In this document: one piece after another, positions 36,828-46,088 of the stretch
Layout of the letters: each line of letters begins with the position of its first letter
Position numbering within the stretch: the first letter of the stretch is position 1
Origin: Nostoc sp. UHCC 0302
GTDB taxonomy: Bacteria > Cyanobacteriota > Cyanobacteriia > Cyanobacteriales > Nostocaceae
Assembly (NCBI RefSeq): GCF_038096175.1
Contig: NZ_CP151099.1
Coordinates: 994,501 to 1,058,500 of the forward strand
DNA length: 64,000 bases
Direction: 5' to 3'
Program-made: the position numbers and the translations under genes
Notes under the pieces: generated by a model
What the model was told of the DNA's origin: nothing
Databases searched by the model: none
The model's input: the letters and a program-made list of their open reading frames with translations, nothing else

Positions 36828-39800
36828 CTATAAACTCTTTAATAAATTGCTAATGGCTTCTGATTGCTGAGCTATGGTAGGTTTTTCAAATAGGGAAACT
36901 AAGTGTAACTCTACTTGGAAAACTTTTTGTATTTTGTACATAACTTGCAGAACAAGAGCGGAATGTCCTCCAAGGTCAAAGAAGTTATCTTGAGTACTAA
37001 TATGTTCTAATCCTAAAACCTCTTTCCAAATAGCCAACACAACTTCTTCAATAGGATTGCCCGGTTCAGCAAAATCATTCTGATAATTTTTCTTAGCTAA
37101 TGGTAATTTGATATTTTGAATTGGCAGACTTTTCCCTTCAGATAAAAAGGGAAGTTCACTAAGACGCCGGTCAGGATTGGTCACAATATATTCAAGTAAA
37201 CTTTGAAATACCGTAACCATTCTGGTAATAGTAGCAGCTTCAAACAAATCGGTTTTGTAAACTAAAGCGCCTTCAATTCCTCCTGTTGTTTCTTGGAGTG
37301 TCAAATTCAAATCAAACTCGGCTGTGTCTTTGGTATCTGTTGCAATGAATTCCTCCTTTAAAGTCAAATTTGCTAGTTTTAAATCATCTTCTGGAGTATT
37401 TTGAAAGACAAACATCACCTGAGCTAGCAATGTATAACTAGAGTCTCTAACTGGTTGCAGTTCTTCTACTAGCTTAATGAAGGGCATTTCTTGATGTGCA
37501 TACACTCCTAAAGCCACTTCCCGCACCCGTCGCAGTAGTTCTCGGAAGGTGGGATTGCCTTCTAAGTTGGTGCAAAATGGCAGTAAGTGGACGAAGAAAC
37601 CAATCAGTCCTTCTGTTTCTTGGCGGGTACGATTGGCAACAGTGCTGCTGACAATGATGTCTGGTTGCCCTGTGTAGCAGAAAAGTAATGTTTTGAGTGC
37701 TGCTAACAAGGTCATAAATAGGGTTACGCCTTCCTGCTGACTCAATGCCTTGAGTGCTTTGGTCAAGTCTTGAGAAATTACCAAAGGTTGACGCGCACCT
37801 GTAAAGGTTCGCACTGGTGGACGTTGATGGTCGGTTGGTAGCTGCAATACTGGAGGTGTAACACCTAGATGTTGTTTCCAAAATTGCATCTGTGATTCCA
37901 AAACTTGCCCCTGCAATAATTGCCGTTGCCAATGTGCAAAGTCTGCATATTGGATAGGTAACTCAGTCAAGGGGGAGGGTTTACCTTGAGAAAAAGCTTC
38001 GTAAAGGGTTGCCAGTTCTTGGGTCAACACGCCAAAAGACCAACCGTCGGCGACAATATGGTGTGTAGTGACAACAAGCAAATGCTCAGTTTCACTCAAC
38101 CGCCAAAGCTTACTCCTCAGTAATGGCCCCCGCGCCAAATCGAAAGGTTGCTTAATTTCTTTTTCTGCTTGTCGTTTTGCTTCAGTTTCCCCGATGTCTT
38201 GTGAGTCTACTACTGCAAAGTCAAATATAGGTTCGGGGGAAATGGCATAAACCACTTGTCCATTCTCAATCTTAAAAGTGGTTCGCAACGTTTCGTGCCG
38301 TTGCACAATTTCCCTTAAACTCTCGTCTAACGCTTTCACATCCAGCGAACCTGTGACGCGATAGACTAGCGGCAGGTTGTAAACAGGATTACCGGGATAG
38401 AATTGCTCGAAAAACCAAAACTCTAGCTGAGTTAAGGAGATTGGTAATACTCTCTCTTGCGATGTCTGCGACGGGCTACGCCAAGGCAAAGGTACAATTT
38501 CCGGCAGAAATTCTTGCTGGTTGGCTGTCTCGACTGTTCTAGCTAAAGTTGCGATCGCCGGAGATTCAAATAAACTTCGCAGAGGCAATTCTACCTTAAA
38601 TGCTTTGCGTGTCAGAGAAATAACTTGAGTAGCAAGTAAAGAATGTCCTCCCAAATTAAAGAAGTTGTCGTAAATTCCAACTTGTTCTAACCCCAAAACA
38701 TCCTTCCAGATACTTGCCAAAATTTCTTCGGTAGGAGTTCGGGGTGCAACAAAAGTTTGAGCTAATTCCGGTCGGCTGGTTGTTGGTTCTTTTAAAGCGC
38801 GACGGTTGACTTTACCATTGGAGGTCAAAGGAAACGACTCCATCTGCACAAAAGCTGACGGAATCATATAGTCTGGCAACTGATCTTGCAGAAAAGTACG
38901 CAACTGTTCGACGGCGAGAATCTGTCCTTGAATTGGTACAAAGTAAGCGACCAAATATTTTTCTCTGGCACTTTCTCCAAACACTTTAGCGACTGATTGG
39001 TTAATTTGGGGATGTTTGCTCAAAACCGCTTCAACTTCGCCAAGTTCAACCCGAAAACCCCGGACTTTGACTAAATCGTCTATCCGTCCTAAAAATTCGA
39101 TGTTGCCATCTGGTAGGTATTTAGCTAAGTCGCCAGTTTTGTATAGTCTTCTTTGGGAGTGGGGAGTAGGGATTGGGGAGTAGGGGGAAAAACCTTCTGC
39201 CTTCGCAAACGGATTTGGGACAAATTTTTGGTTTGTCAAATCTGGGCGGTTGAGGTAGCCACGAGCCAAACCATCACCGCTAACGTAGAGTTCTCCAGGA
39301 ACACCAATCGGCACGGGTTGGAGATTGTGGTCTAATAGATAAACTTGCACGTTAACGGCAGGCTGACCAATTGGTGGATAAATAGGCCACTCTTCTGGAT
39401 TTTCGCTAAAGGTATAAGCTGTGACTAAATCTGCTTCCGTGGGGCCGTAAAAATTATAAAGTCTACAATTCTCCAGACGTTGAAATAGCTTAATCATTGG
39501 TTGAGTAATCTGGAGTTGTTCGCCACAGGCGATCGCTTCTCTAATGTTTTTAAATAGATGTTCTTCCTCTCCGTATATTTCTGCTAATTGTTGCCAGATG
39601 CTAACAGGAAGGAAAACTTTGGCAATTGGTTCTTGAGCAAGTAACTGAATTAATTTATCTAAATCCTTGCGATCGCCTTCGGGAATCATATACAGCGTGC
39701 CACCCAAACCCCACGCCGCAAACATTTCGTGATAGCTGACATCAAAACTGAGGGAAGCAAATTGGAGAACACCAACGCCTGTTGCCATTTTCGCCTCATG

Positions 39801-41840
39801 GTGTTCTATTAAATTGGTGAGCGATCTATGGGGGACAAGAGTACCTTTAGGAGTTCCTGTAGAGCCAGAAGTGTAGATTACAAAAGCTAAATTCTGTGTT
39901 TGTGCATCTGTCTGAGGATTGATATCAGATTCTCTGGCTATCTCACCCCATTCTTCATCTAACAAAATCACGTGGGGACTGGGGGCTGGGTACTGGGTAC
40001 TGGCTAACGGATCAGAATCCCTCACCAAATTTTCCTGATCCCTAGTCCCTAATCCCCATTGCCCCTTATCCCCAGAGGGGGCCCCACCTTCCCCAATTCC
40101 TTTTAAACTAGCTTGGGTCAATACAACGGTTGCACAAGTATCCGTCAGCATAAATGCTAAACGTTCTGAAGGATAGGTAGGGTCAAGGGGAACACAAGCA
40201 CCCCCAGCTTTGAGGGTTGCTAATATGGCAACTGCCGCTTCTAAAGAACGTTCCAGACAAATCCCCACAGGTACATCTGGCTTGATACCTAAATGTTGCA
40301 GATAGTGCGCTAGCTGATTGGCACGTTGGTTTAACTGTCGGTAGGTCAATTGTTGATTGTCATACACCACCGCCACAGAATCAGGTGTTTTTTCAACTTG
40401 CTGCTCAAATAATTGATGGATGCAATAATTGATGGGTTGGGCGGCTTGGGTAGCATTCCACTGTACCAGCAGTAAATCTTGTTCTGCTGGTGTGAGTAGC
40501 GTTAGTTCGCCTGCACTGCGATGAGAATTAGTAGCAATCCCCTGCAACAGTGTGAGCAAATGACCAATCATCCGGTCAATAGTATCTGCGTTAAAGCGAT
40601 CGCGATCGTAGTTGATTTTGATTACTAGTTCATCATTGGGAATTGCCACCACCGTTAAAGGATAATTCGTTTCTCCGAGGGCTTGGCGATCGCCTATTCT
40701 CAAATTCCCTGGAAGTGCTTGCAGTGTAACGTTTACAGGATAATTTTCAAACACAACAATGCTTTCAAACAAAGGTTGATTCCGAGGAATCTCACTCGCA
40801 CCTTGAATATCTACCAGTGAGGTGTATGAATACTGCTCCCGTTCTATATGCTCTTGTTGCAATTGCACCAGCCAAGGCAATAAATCAGTTGTTTCAGGGA
40901 TTTTTACCCGTACAGGTAGGGTATTAATAAACAACCCCACTATCGACTCTACACCAGATAAGCTATGAGGACGACCAGACACTGTAGCCCCAAACACCAC
41001 ATCAGGCTCACCACTGTAGCGACTCAGTAACAACGCCCAAGCTGCCTGCACCAAGGTAGAAAGGGTAAGATGATGTTGTTGGGCAAAAGATTTTAATGTA
41101 GCAGTTGCTTCGGCTGATAGATGTTGGTGTCGAATATAACTGGTTTGCTGGTGAGCAATCTGCCCTACTGCTTGTTCCACAACCAAAGGGGTAGCAGCAG
41201 TAAAACCCTCAAGAGTTCGCCGCCAAAATTCCTCTGCACTAGACAAGTCTTGCTGCTGTAACCAATTAATGTAATCTCGGTAAGAGCGAGTTGGAGTTAA
41301 ATATAACTGTTGATTGTTGGTGATAGACTCGTAAAAAGCAAAGATTTCTTTGAAGAGAATCGGCCAGCTCCAACCATCAAGTAATATATGATGAAAGCTC
41401 CAAACAAAATGATAAGCCTCGTCTGCTAACTGAAATAAAATAAAGCGCATTAAGGGAGCTTTGTCAAGTTCAAAACTTTGCTCTTTATCTGTGTTTAAAA
41501 AAGAAATAATTTGTGTTTGTTGTTCTTCAGGTGAAAGCAAACGCAAATCTCTGTTAATCCAAGGTAAATTAACTTGTTTACGAACTATTTGGACTGCTTG
41601 TTTGCGGTTCTTCCAAACAAAAAGAGTCCGTAAAGCCGAGTGTCTCTGCACCACCTGTTGCCAAGCTTGTTCAAACACACTCTTGTTTAAATCGCCATGA
41701 AGAGTAAAGCGAAACTGCTCAAAGTATATTCTTGATTCTGGCTGATATAGAGTATGAAATAGCATCCCCTGCTGCATTGGCGAAAGGGGATAGATGGCTT
41801 CGATATCTTTTGTTTTATTTTTATTTTGTATAGTTAGCAT
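36828..41840 (-). CDS. NRPS, C-A-PCP-C-PCP
   Basis: This is a 1,670-residue peptide synthetase. C domain 1 (residues ~10-450) has HHILLDG near 150. The A domain (~475-1010) has YTSGSTGTPKG near 653 and YGPTEAD near 800. PCP 1 has DNFFNLGGHSLL near 1063. C domain 2 (~1135-1570) has HHIVADG near 1263. PCP 2 has DNFFDLGGHSAL near 1623. I read the substrate code by eye as about DVHFICFLVK, closest to proline-like types, which would suit the bicyclic Choi/Abn residue. The second module has no A domain and the protein has no thioesterase, so the last unit must be supplied in another way. Repeat-derived insertions lie within the A domain. Confidence 0.92.
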   Translation of the reverse strand: MLTIQNKNKTKDIEAIYPLSPMQQGMLFHTLYQPESRIYFEQFRFTLHGDLNKSVFEQAWQQVVQRHSALRTLFVWKNRKQAVQIVRKQVNLPWINRDLRLLSPEEQQTQIISFLNTDKEQSFELDKAPLMRFILFQLADEAYHFVWSFHHILLDGWSWPILFKEIFAFYESITNNQQLYLTPTRSYRDYINWLQQQDLSSAEEFWRRTLEGFTAATPLVVEQAVGQIAHQQTSYIRHQHLSAEATATLKSFAQQHHLTLSTLVQAAWALLLSRYSGEPDVVFGATVSGRPHSLSGVESIVGLFINTLPVRVKIPETTDLLPWLVQLQQEHIEREQYSYTSLVDIQGASEIPRNQPLFESIVVFENYPVNVTLQALPGNLRIGDRQALGETNYPLTVVAIPNDELVIKINYDRDRFNADTIDRMIGHLLTLLQGIATNSHRSAGELTLLTPAEQDLLLVQWNATQAAQPINYCIHQLFEQQVEKTPDSVAVVYDNQQLTYRQLNQRANQLAHYLQHLGIKPDVPVGICLERSLEAAVAILATLKAGGACVPLDPTYPSERLAFMLTDTCATVVLTQASLKGIGEGGAPSGDKGQWGLGTRDQENLVRDSDPLASTQYPAPSPHVILLDEEWGEIARESDINPQTDAQTQNLAFVIYTSGSTGTPKGTLVPHRSLTNLIEHHEAKMATGVGVLQFASLSFDVSYHEMFAAWGLGGTLYMIPEGDRKDLDKLIQLLAQEPIAKVFLPVSIWQQLAEIYGEEEHLFKNIREAIACGEQLQITQPMIKLFQRLENCRLYNFYGPTEADLVTAYTFSENPEEWPIYPPIGQPAVNVQVYLLDHNLQPVPIGVPGELYVSGDGLARGYLNRPDLTNQKFVPNPFAKAEGFSPYSPIPTPHSQRRLYKTGDLAKYLPDGNIEFLGRIDDLVKVRGFRVELGEVEAVLSKHPQINQSVAKVFGESAREKYLVAYFVPIQGQILAVEQLRTFLQDQLPDYMIPSAFVQMESFPLTSNGKVNRRALKEPTTSRPELAQTFVAPRTPTEEILASIWKDVLGLEQVGIYDNFFNLGGHSLLATQVISLTRKAFKVELPLRSLFESPAIATLARTVETANQQEFLPEIVPLPWRSPSQTSQERVLPISLTQLEFWFFEQFYPGNPVYNLPLVYRVTGSLDVKALDESLREIVQRHETLRTTFKIENGQVVYAISPEPIFDFAVVDSQDIGETEAKRQAEKEIKQPFDLARGPLLRSKLWRLSETEHLLVVTTHHIVADGWSFGVLTQELATLYEAFSQGKPSPLTELPIQYADFAHWQRQLLQGQVLESQMQFWKQHLGVTPPVLQLPTDHQRPPVRTFTGARQPLVISQDLTKALKALSQQEGVTLFMTLLAALKTLLFCYTGQPDIIVSSTVANRTRQETEGLIGFFVHLLPFCTNLEGNPTFRELLRRVREVALGVYAHQEMPFIKLVEELQPVRDSSYTLLAQVMFVFQNTPEDDLKLANLTLKEEFIATDTKDTAEFDLNLTLQETTGGIEGALVYKTDLFEAATITRMVTVFQSLLEYIVTNPDRRLSELPFLSEGKSLPIQNIKLPLAKKNYQNDFAEPGNPIEEVVLAIWKEVLGLEHISTQDNFFDLGGHSALVLQVMYKIQKVFQVELHLVSLFEKPTIAQQSEAISNLLKSL

Positions 41841-41918
41841 TGCTGTTTTTTATAAAATATATATTTTTAATTAACCGCAGAGGCGCAGAGAGCGCAGAGA
41901 GAAATGCAATTAAATTAC

Positions 41919-42713
41919 TTAAAAAGCCCCTGTAGACAATCCACCATCTACTGGAATATTCACACCAGTGATATAACTAGCGCATTCTGAACTGAGAAAA
42001 GCAACTAAATTAGCAACCTCACCAGAAAGACCGCGACGACCTATAGGAATGGTATTATCTATTCCTTCTATGATTACATCAATATTTCGGTCTTCCTTTT
42101 GGGCAAATACTTCTAGATATTCTCTATGCCTTGGTGTATCAATAATCCCAGGATTGACACAATTAACTAACACATTCCACTTTGCAACTTGCGTAGCTAC
42201 AGATTTAGTAAAGTTGATTAATGCTGCATTCGCTACTCCTGATTTGATTAAACGAGGAGAGGGTTCTTTCCCTGATGTGCCAATAATGTTGACAATTCGT
42301 CCCCAATGCTGATTTTTCATGTTAGGTAAAACCAGATTGGTCATGCGGATATAGCCCATTAATTTCCCTTCAAATACAGTTATCCAATCTTCATCAGATA
42401 GATTTTCTACCGCAATGCTAGAAAAATTAGCTCCATCGGAATTATTTATCAAGATATCAATTTTACCAAATTGATTGAGAGCTGATTGCACTAATTTTTC
42501 ACAGTCGTTTGCTATGTGAACATCAGCCGATAAACTGAGAATTTTTGCTGGAAAATGCACTAGACTTTGATAAGCTTTTTCTAATCGGTCTGCATTTCTC
42601 CCACAAATAATTAAATGACAACCTTCTGCTGCCAGTTTTTCGGATATGGCATAACCAATACCAGCACTTGCTCCTGTTACTAAAGCTACTTTCCCTGTTA
42701 GCCCTAAATCCAT
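41919..42713 (-). CDS. SDR-fold protein with altered active site (Choi operon, AerF-like position)
   Basis: This 264-residue protein has a normal cofactor site (TGASAGIGYAI) and Ser in IIGTSGKEPS. The Tyr-x-x-x-Lys pair is replaced in the aligned segment by SGVANAAL, where Ser and Asn stand at the usual Tyr and Lys positions. It is next to the bicupin gene (12 bases), an arrangement like the bacABC and aerDEF groups. It may still work using other residues, or may be non-catalytic and hold a substrate. The C-terminal end TGVNIPVDGG is typical. Confidence 0.75.
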   Translation of the reverse strand: MDLGLTGKVALVTGASAGIGYAISEKLAAEGCHLIICGRNADRLEKAYQSLVHFPAKILSLSADVHIANDCEKLVQSALNQFGKIDILINNSDGANFSSIAVENLSDEDWITVFEGKLMGYIRMTNLVLPNMKNQHWGRIVNIIGTSGKEPSPRLIKSGVANAALINFTKSVATQVAKWNVLVNCVNPGIIDTPRHREYLEVFAQKEDRNIDVIIEGIDNTIPIGRRGLSGEVANLVAFLSSECASYITGVNIPVDGGLSTGAF

Positions 42714-42725
42714 GTTAATAATCCT

Positions 42726-43415
42726 CTAGGTCGTAGTTAGCATTTCACTTAAAGAAGCTTCTTTGTAAGATAAATAAGAACGAGGCGGAATTAAAATTTC
42801 AATTAAAGATACTGCTTCATCAGAGGAATTATATCCTCCATAAGGGACATCAGGTGGAGCGTAATAAATCCTACCATATTCTAGTTGCTGCTGTTCATTT
42901 TCCACAGACATCATCAACTTACCATTGAGGATTATTCCCATTTGTTCGCTAGCCGATTGGTGCATTGGGATTATTCCTCTTGGCGGAATTTCAGTAATTG
43001 CAATCTCAAACCAAGAAGCAACTATAGATTTGCATGAGAAGCCAGTAATTTCATCTTTTTTAGGCGCTACATTGAGAAATACCTCGTCAGTTTTTTCTAA
43101 AGAATTTATAATTCGTTTTACATCGAATACTAGTGCTGTTTCTGGAAAAATATTTACAGAACCGTGAGGAACATAAGCATTGGCAATGTAGGCTTGTTGC
43201 AGCGGCTCAATAATTTTTTTAATTCCGTTAACGTTCATTTCTAAACGTCCAGAAATTATCATACCCATCTGGCTTTCTAGATGTTCGTGTAGTGCAAAAT
43301 TAGCTCCTGGAGCCAGATACACTAATTGAACAAGTGTGTCTTGGCATTCAAATGCTATTAACTCTACATCTAAACTAATATTTGTCTTTTTGGGAGTTGG
43401 AAAAAATTTAGACAT
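42726..43415 (-). CDS. aerE: Bicupin isomerase, BacB/AerE-like
   Basis: The 229-residue double cupin should isomerise the dihydro-hydroxyphenylpyruvate formed by the BacA-like enzyme. It has two beta-barrel halves. The first contains the metal-site pattern ALHEHLESQMG followed later by VPHGSVN. The second contains PMHQSASEQMG and a corresponding APPDVPYGG block. In each half the first His-x-His or His-x-x-Ser/Glu set is followed by Gln-Met-Gly, as in BacB. Its start overlaps the BacA-like stop by eight bases, so the two are made together. Confidence 0.85.
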   Translation of the reverse strand: MSKFFPTPKKTNISLDVELIAFECQDTLVQLVYLAPGANFALHEHLESQMGMIISGRLEMNVNGIKKIIEPLQQAYIANAYVPHGSVNIFPETALVFDVKRIINSLEKTDEVFLNVAPKKDEITGFSCKSIVASWFEIAITEIPPRGIIPMHQSASEQMGIILNGKLMMSVENEQQQLEYGRIYYAPPDVPYGGYNSSDEAVSLIEILIPPRSYLSYKEASLSEMLTTT

Positions 43416-44028
43416 GACTTTCTGCTAATCTTTTATAGAAAATTGACCAGCTCATAGGGATTTTTCCATAAGTGGAAATAAACTCTAAACCATAAGCGTC
43501 AACAGCGTTTTCATTAGTAATAGCTAGAGTAGCTAAACCCTGTTGTACTTGAATTGCCGCATCGCTAGTAGAAGGAGACAAATCAACCTGAATTTCTGAT
43601 TGGTCTAGGGAGTCTGGTAATAGTCTTGATAACAAAGGTAAGGGCGCAGGATGAGTAACAAGTCTAGCTCCCTTGAAAACTACCTCTGTATTTTTCTTTT
43701 TAGCTAATCCATAAACTGGAGTAGGATAGATAAAAATGAAGCCCAAATCAAAACTTGGCTCCATATAAAACTCATTAATCAAATGGTAAGCATGAGGAAC
43801 TAGAGCTAAATCCACCTTGTCTTGTAACAAAGCTTCTTTGACATCTGCAAAGCTATTAAATAACTGAATTTTTCCAGTCAATTCTTCTGACTCTAATTGC
43901 TTGACTATATAGCTGGAAGCATAGTCACTACTAGTACCGCTGGGCCCCAATGTGCCTATAATCAAAGTTTTGGCCGGAGGAATAGGAGGTCGAAATTCAA
44001 TCGAAAACTTCAGCATAGTTTTAACCAA
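43408..44028 (-). CDS. aerD: Prephenate decarboxylase, BacA/AerD-like
   Basis: This 206-residue enzyme decarboxylates prephenate without aromatising the ring, giving dihydro-4-hydroxyphenylpyruvate, the first step to bacilysin's anticapsin and to the Choi residue of aeruginosins. Strong family blocks are IGTLGPSGTSSDYAS, ALVPHAYHLINEFYMEP, TPVYGLAKK, and the end ALEFISTYG-like segment running to KIPMSWSIFYK. Size matches BacA (about 204). It opens the D-E-F group and is 40 bases from the EamA gene. Name used by analogy with aeruginosin clusters. Confidence 0.88.
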   Translation of the reverse strand: MVKTMLKFSIEFRPPIPPAKTLIIGTLGPSGTSSDYASSYIVKQLESEELTGKIQLFNSFADVKEALLQDKVDLALVPHAYHLINEFYMEPSFDLGFIFIYPTPVYGLAKKKNTEVVFKGARLVTHPAPLPLLSRLLPDSLDQSEIQVDLSPSTSDAAIQVQQGLATLAITNENAVDAYGLEFISTYGKIPMSWSIFYKRLAESHV

Positions 44029-44068
44029 GGCTATATAGTAAAAAAAAGAAAGTTAAAATTACTAATTT

Positions 44069-44977
44069 TTAAACATCTTCTGCGCCAAATATTAATTTTC
44101 GATTTATATATTGAGACTTACTCTGACTCAAAAATAATGCAGTTAGTACCATAGCCGTGCCAATAAAACCGCGTACTCCAAACTTCTCGCCAAGTAACCA
44201 AAAAGAGAAGATGGACGTGAGTACCGGATCGAGGGTACACAATAGCGCAGCTTCAGTTGCTGAAATCCATTGCTGACCTATTGTTTCTAACCAGATGGTT
44301 GAAGCAGTCCCTACCAGACCGAGGTAGAGGATAATACCACAGTTATTGCTTAGAGTCTCAAATTGCCCGACGTTCAGATCCGGCACTGCCCAGATGGTAC
44401 TTAATACTGCTACAATCCACAGTTGGATGGCAGTCAGGGATAGGGTTGAGTGGCGTTGTGCCGTTTCTTGAAGTACCAGCATATAAACCCCATAAATGAA
44501 GGTATCGCCAAATAACAACAAGTCACCTATGCCTAGAGAGCCATTTTCCCAGCACATAATGCCGATACCTGTGAGGGCAACTCCAGCGGCAAGTACAGTT
44601 TTAACTAGCAACGGCTGACCGAATAACGCCCCTAACATGGGTACAATGATTACATTTAGGCTGAAAATGAATCCTCCCCGGTTGGCATTGGCAGTTTCTA
44701 GCCCGATCGCTTGGAAGGCGAAGCAGGCGAAAAGTAGGAGTCCTAAAACTGTGCCGTCGCGTAATATCTGAGTATTTATAGAGCGTAAATATGGAGTAAA
44801 TATCGCTGCTGCAAGGGTGAAACGGCTGGCGGTAAGTACAGCTGGCGAAAAGCTAGTGACTGCATCTTTGGTCAGTGGGAAGGTTGTCGCCCATATTAAA
44901 CTGACGATCGCGATCGCAATTATGCCCTGAATGTGGAGGGCGTTTGGCGTCGGTTGATTGCAGTCATCTAGCTTCAT
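44069..44977 (-). CDS. EamA/DMT-family transporter
   Basis: The 302-residue protein is predicted to have ten membrane helices, in two EamA repeats of five. The first repeat begins IIAIAIVSLIWATTFPLTKDAV, a common start in the drug/metabolite transporter family, and the second repeat contains LYLGLVGTASTIWLETIGQ. It is placed between the IPP isomerase and prephenate decarboxylase genes. It may move a small precursor or by-product across the membrane, or export a small metabolite. Confidence 0.8.
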   Translation of the reverse strand: MKLDDCNQPTPNALHIQGIIAIAIVSLIWATTFPLTKDAVTSFSPAVLTASRFTLAAAIFTPYLRSINTQILRDGTVLGLLLFACFAFQAIGLETANANRGGFIFSLNVIIVPMLGALFGQPLLVKTVLAAGVALTGIGIMCWENGSLGIGDLLLFGDTFIYGVYMLVLQETAQRHSTLSLTAIQLWIVAVLSTIWAVPDLNVGQFETLSNNCGIILYLGLVGTASTIWLETIGQQWISATEAALLCTLDPVLTSIFSFWLLGEKFGVRGFIGTAMVLTALFLSQSKSQYINRKLIFGAEDV

Positions 44978-45032
44978 CTTAAAAGTACCTAAACAGAATC
45001 AATTACACACATTGCTTTCCTATTCCCTTTAC

Positions 45033-46088
45033 CTAGACACGTTGCAATGCCCCAGAACTTCTGAGTTCTGCTAAAGTGGCATTGCCAGTACAAAATAAAG
45101 CTGTTTCGAGTTCAGCAATCAGAACTTCGACTAACTCATCAACGGCGGCTTCCGATTTGACGGCTGCTTCTAAAAAAGGCCGGGCTAAACCTGCTATATC
45201 GGCTCCTAAAGCGATCGCTTTTGCTACATCCAATCCGGTGAGTAGCCCGCCAGAAGCAATCAAGGGAATTGTTGGTGCGAACGCCCGGATGGAGTTGAGA
45301 CACTCTGCGGTTGGTAAACCCCAATCAGCAAAAGTTTGTCCCAAACGGCGCTGCTTGTTGTCTTTTGCGCGTTGGCTTTCTACTTTTGCCCATGAAGTTC
45401 CACCTGCGCCAGCGACATCAATGGCTGTCACTCCCGCATCAATTAACTTTTGTGCCATCGCCGCAGAAATTCCATTTCCCACTTCTTTGACAACAACTGG
45501 AACGGGTAGTTGCTGACAAAGTTGGGCAATTTTACCCAACAGCCCCCGAAAATTTGTATCTCCTCGTGATTGCACACATTCTTGCAGGGGGTTAAGATGC
45601 AAAATCAGTGCATCCGCTTCCAAGGAATCTACAAGCCGCAAGCAATCATCAAGCCCACATCCATAATTTAGTTGCACAGCTCCCAAGTTCGCTAACAACA
45701 AAATGTCAGGAGCAAAAGAACGGACGGCAAAGGTAGGAGCTAAATGAGGCTGTTCAATGATAATTCGTTGCGAACCAACTCCCATTGCTAATCGGTAGCG
45801 TTGAGCAACAGTTGCTAAACGAGTATTGACTAGCTGCGCCAATTCAGTTCCCCCTGTCATGGAAGAAATTAGTAGGGGAGCGCCGAGATTTTTGCCCAGG
45901 AAGGTTGTTTGCAGATTGATGTCGCTACAGTTAATTTCAGGAAGACAATCATGGGTAAAGCGATAGCGCTCGAATCCACTAGTTACGTGCTGAAATTGGA
46001 CATCCTCCTCTAAACAGACACGTAGATGGTCAGCTTTGCGAGTCTCAATTTCCGTTACAGCATTGGCTGATGGGACAGTGGTAGTCAT
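45033..46088 (-). CDS. fni: Type 2 isopentenyl-diphosphate isomerase (FMN-dependent)
   Basis: The 351-residue enzyme interconverts isopentenyl and dimethylallyl diphosphates using reduced FMN. The family blocks are present: [17 protein letters not shown] near the N-terminus, [24 protein letters not shown] and [14 protein letters not shown] (the His-rich start and the flavin loops), and then [20 protein letters not shown] cyanobacterial genome normally needs only one such gene, so a copy embedded in a peptide cluster implies a dedicated isoprenoid supply. It overlaps the Rieske gene by four bases (ATGA), tying the two together. Confidence 0.9.
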   Translation of the reverse strand: MTTTVPSANAVTEIETRKADHLRVCLEEDVQFQHVTSGFERYRFTHDCLPEINCSDINLQTTFLGKNLGAPLLISSMTGGTELAQLVNTRLATVAQRYRLAMGVGSQRIIIEQPHLAPTFAVRSFAPDILLLANLGAVQLNYGCGLDDCLRLVDSLEADALILHLNPLQECVQSRGDTNFRGLLGKIAQLCQQLPVPVVVKEVGNGISAAMAQKLIDAGVTAIDVAGAGGTSWAKVESQRAKDNKQRRLGQTFADWGLPTAECLNSIRAFAPTIPLIASGGLLTGLDVAKAIALGADIAGLARPFLEAAVKSEAAVDELVEVLIAELETALFCTGNATLAELRSSGALQRV

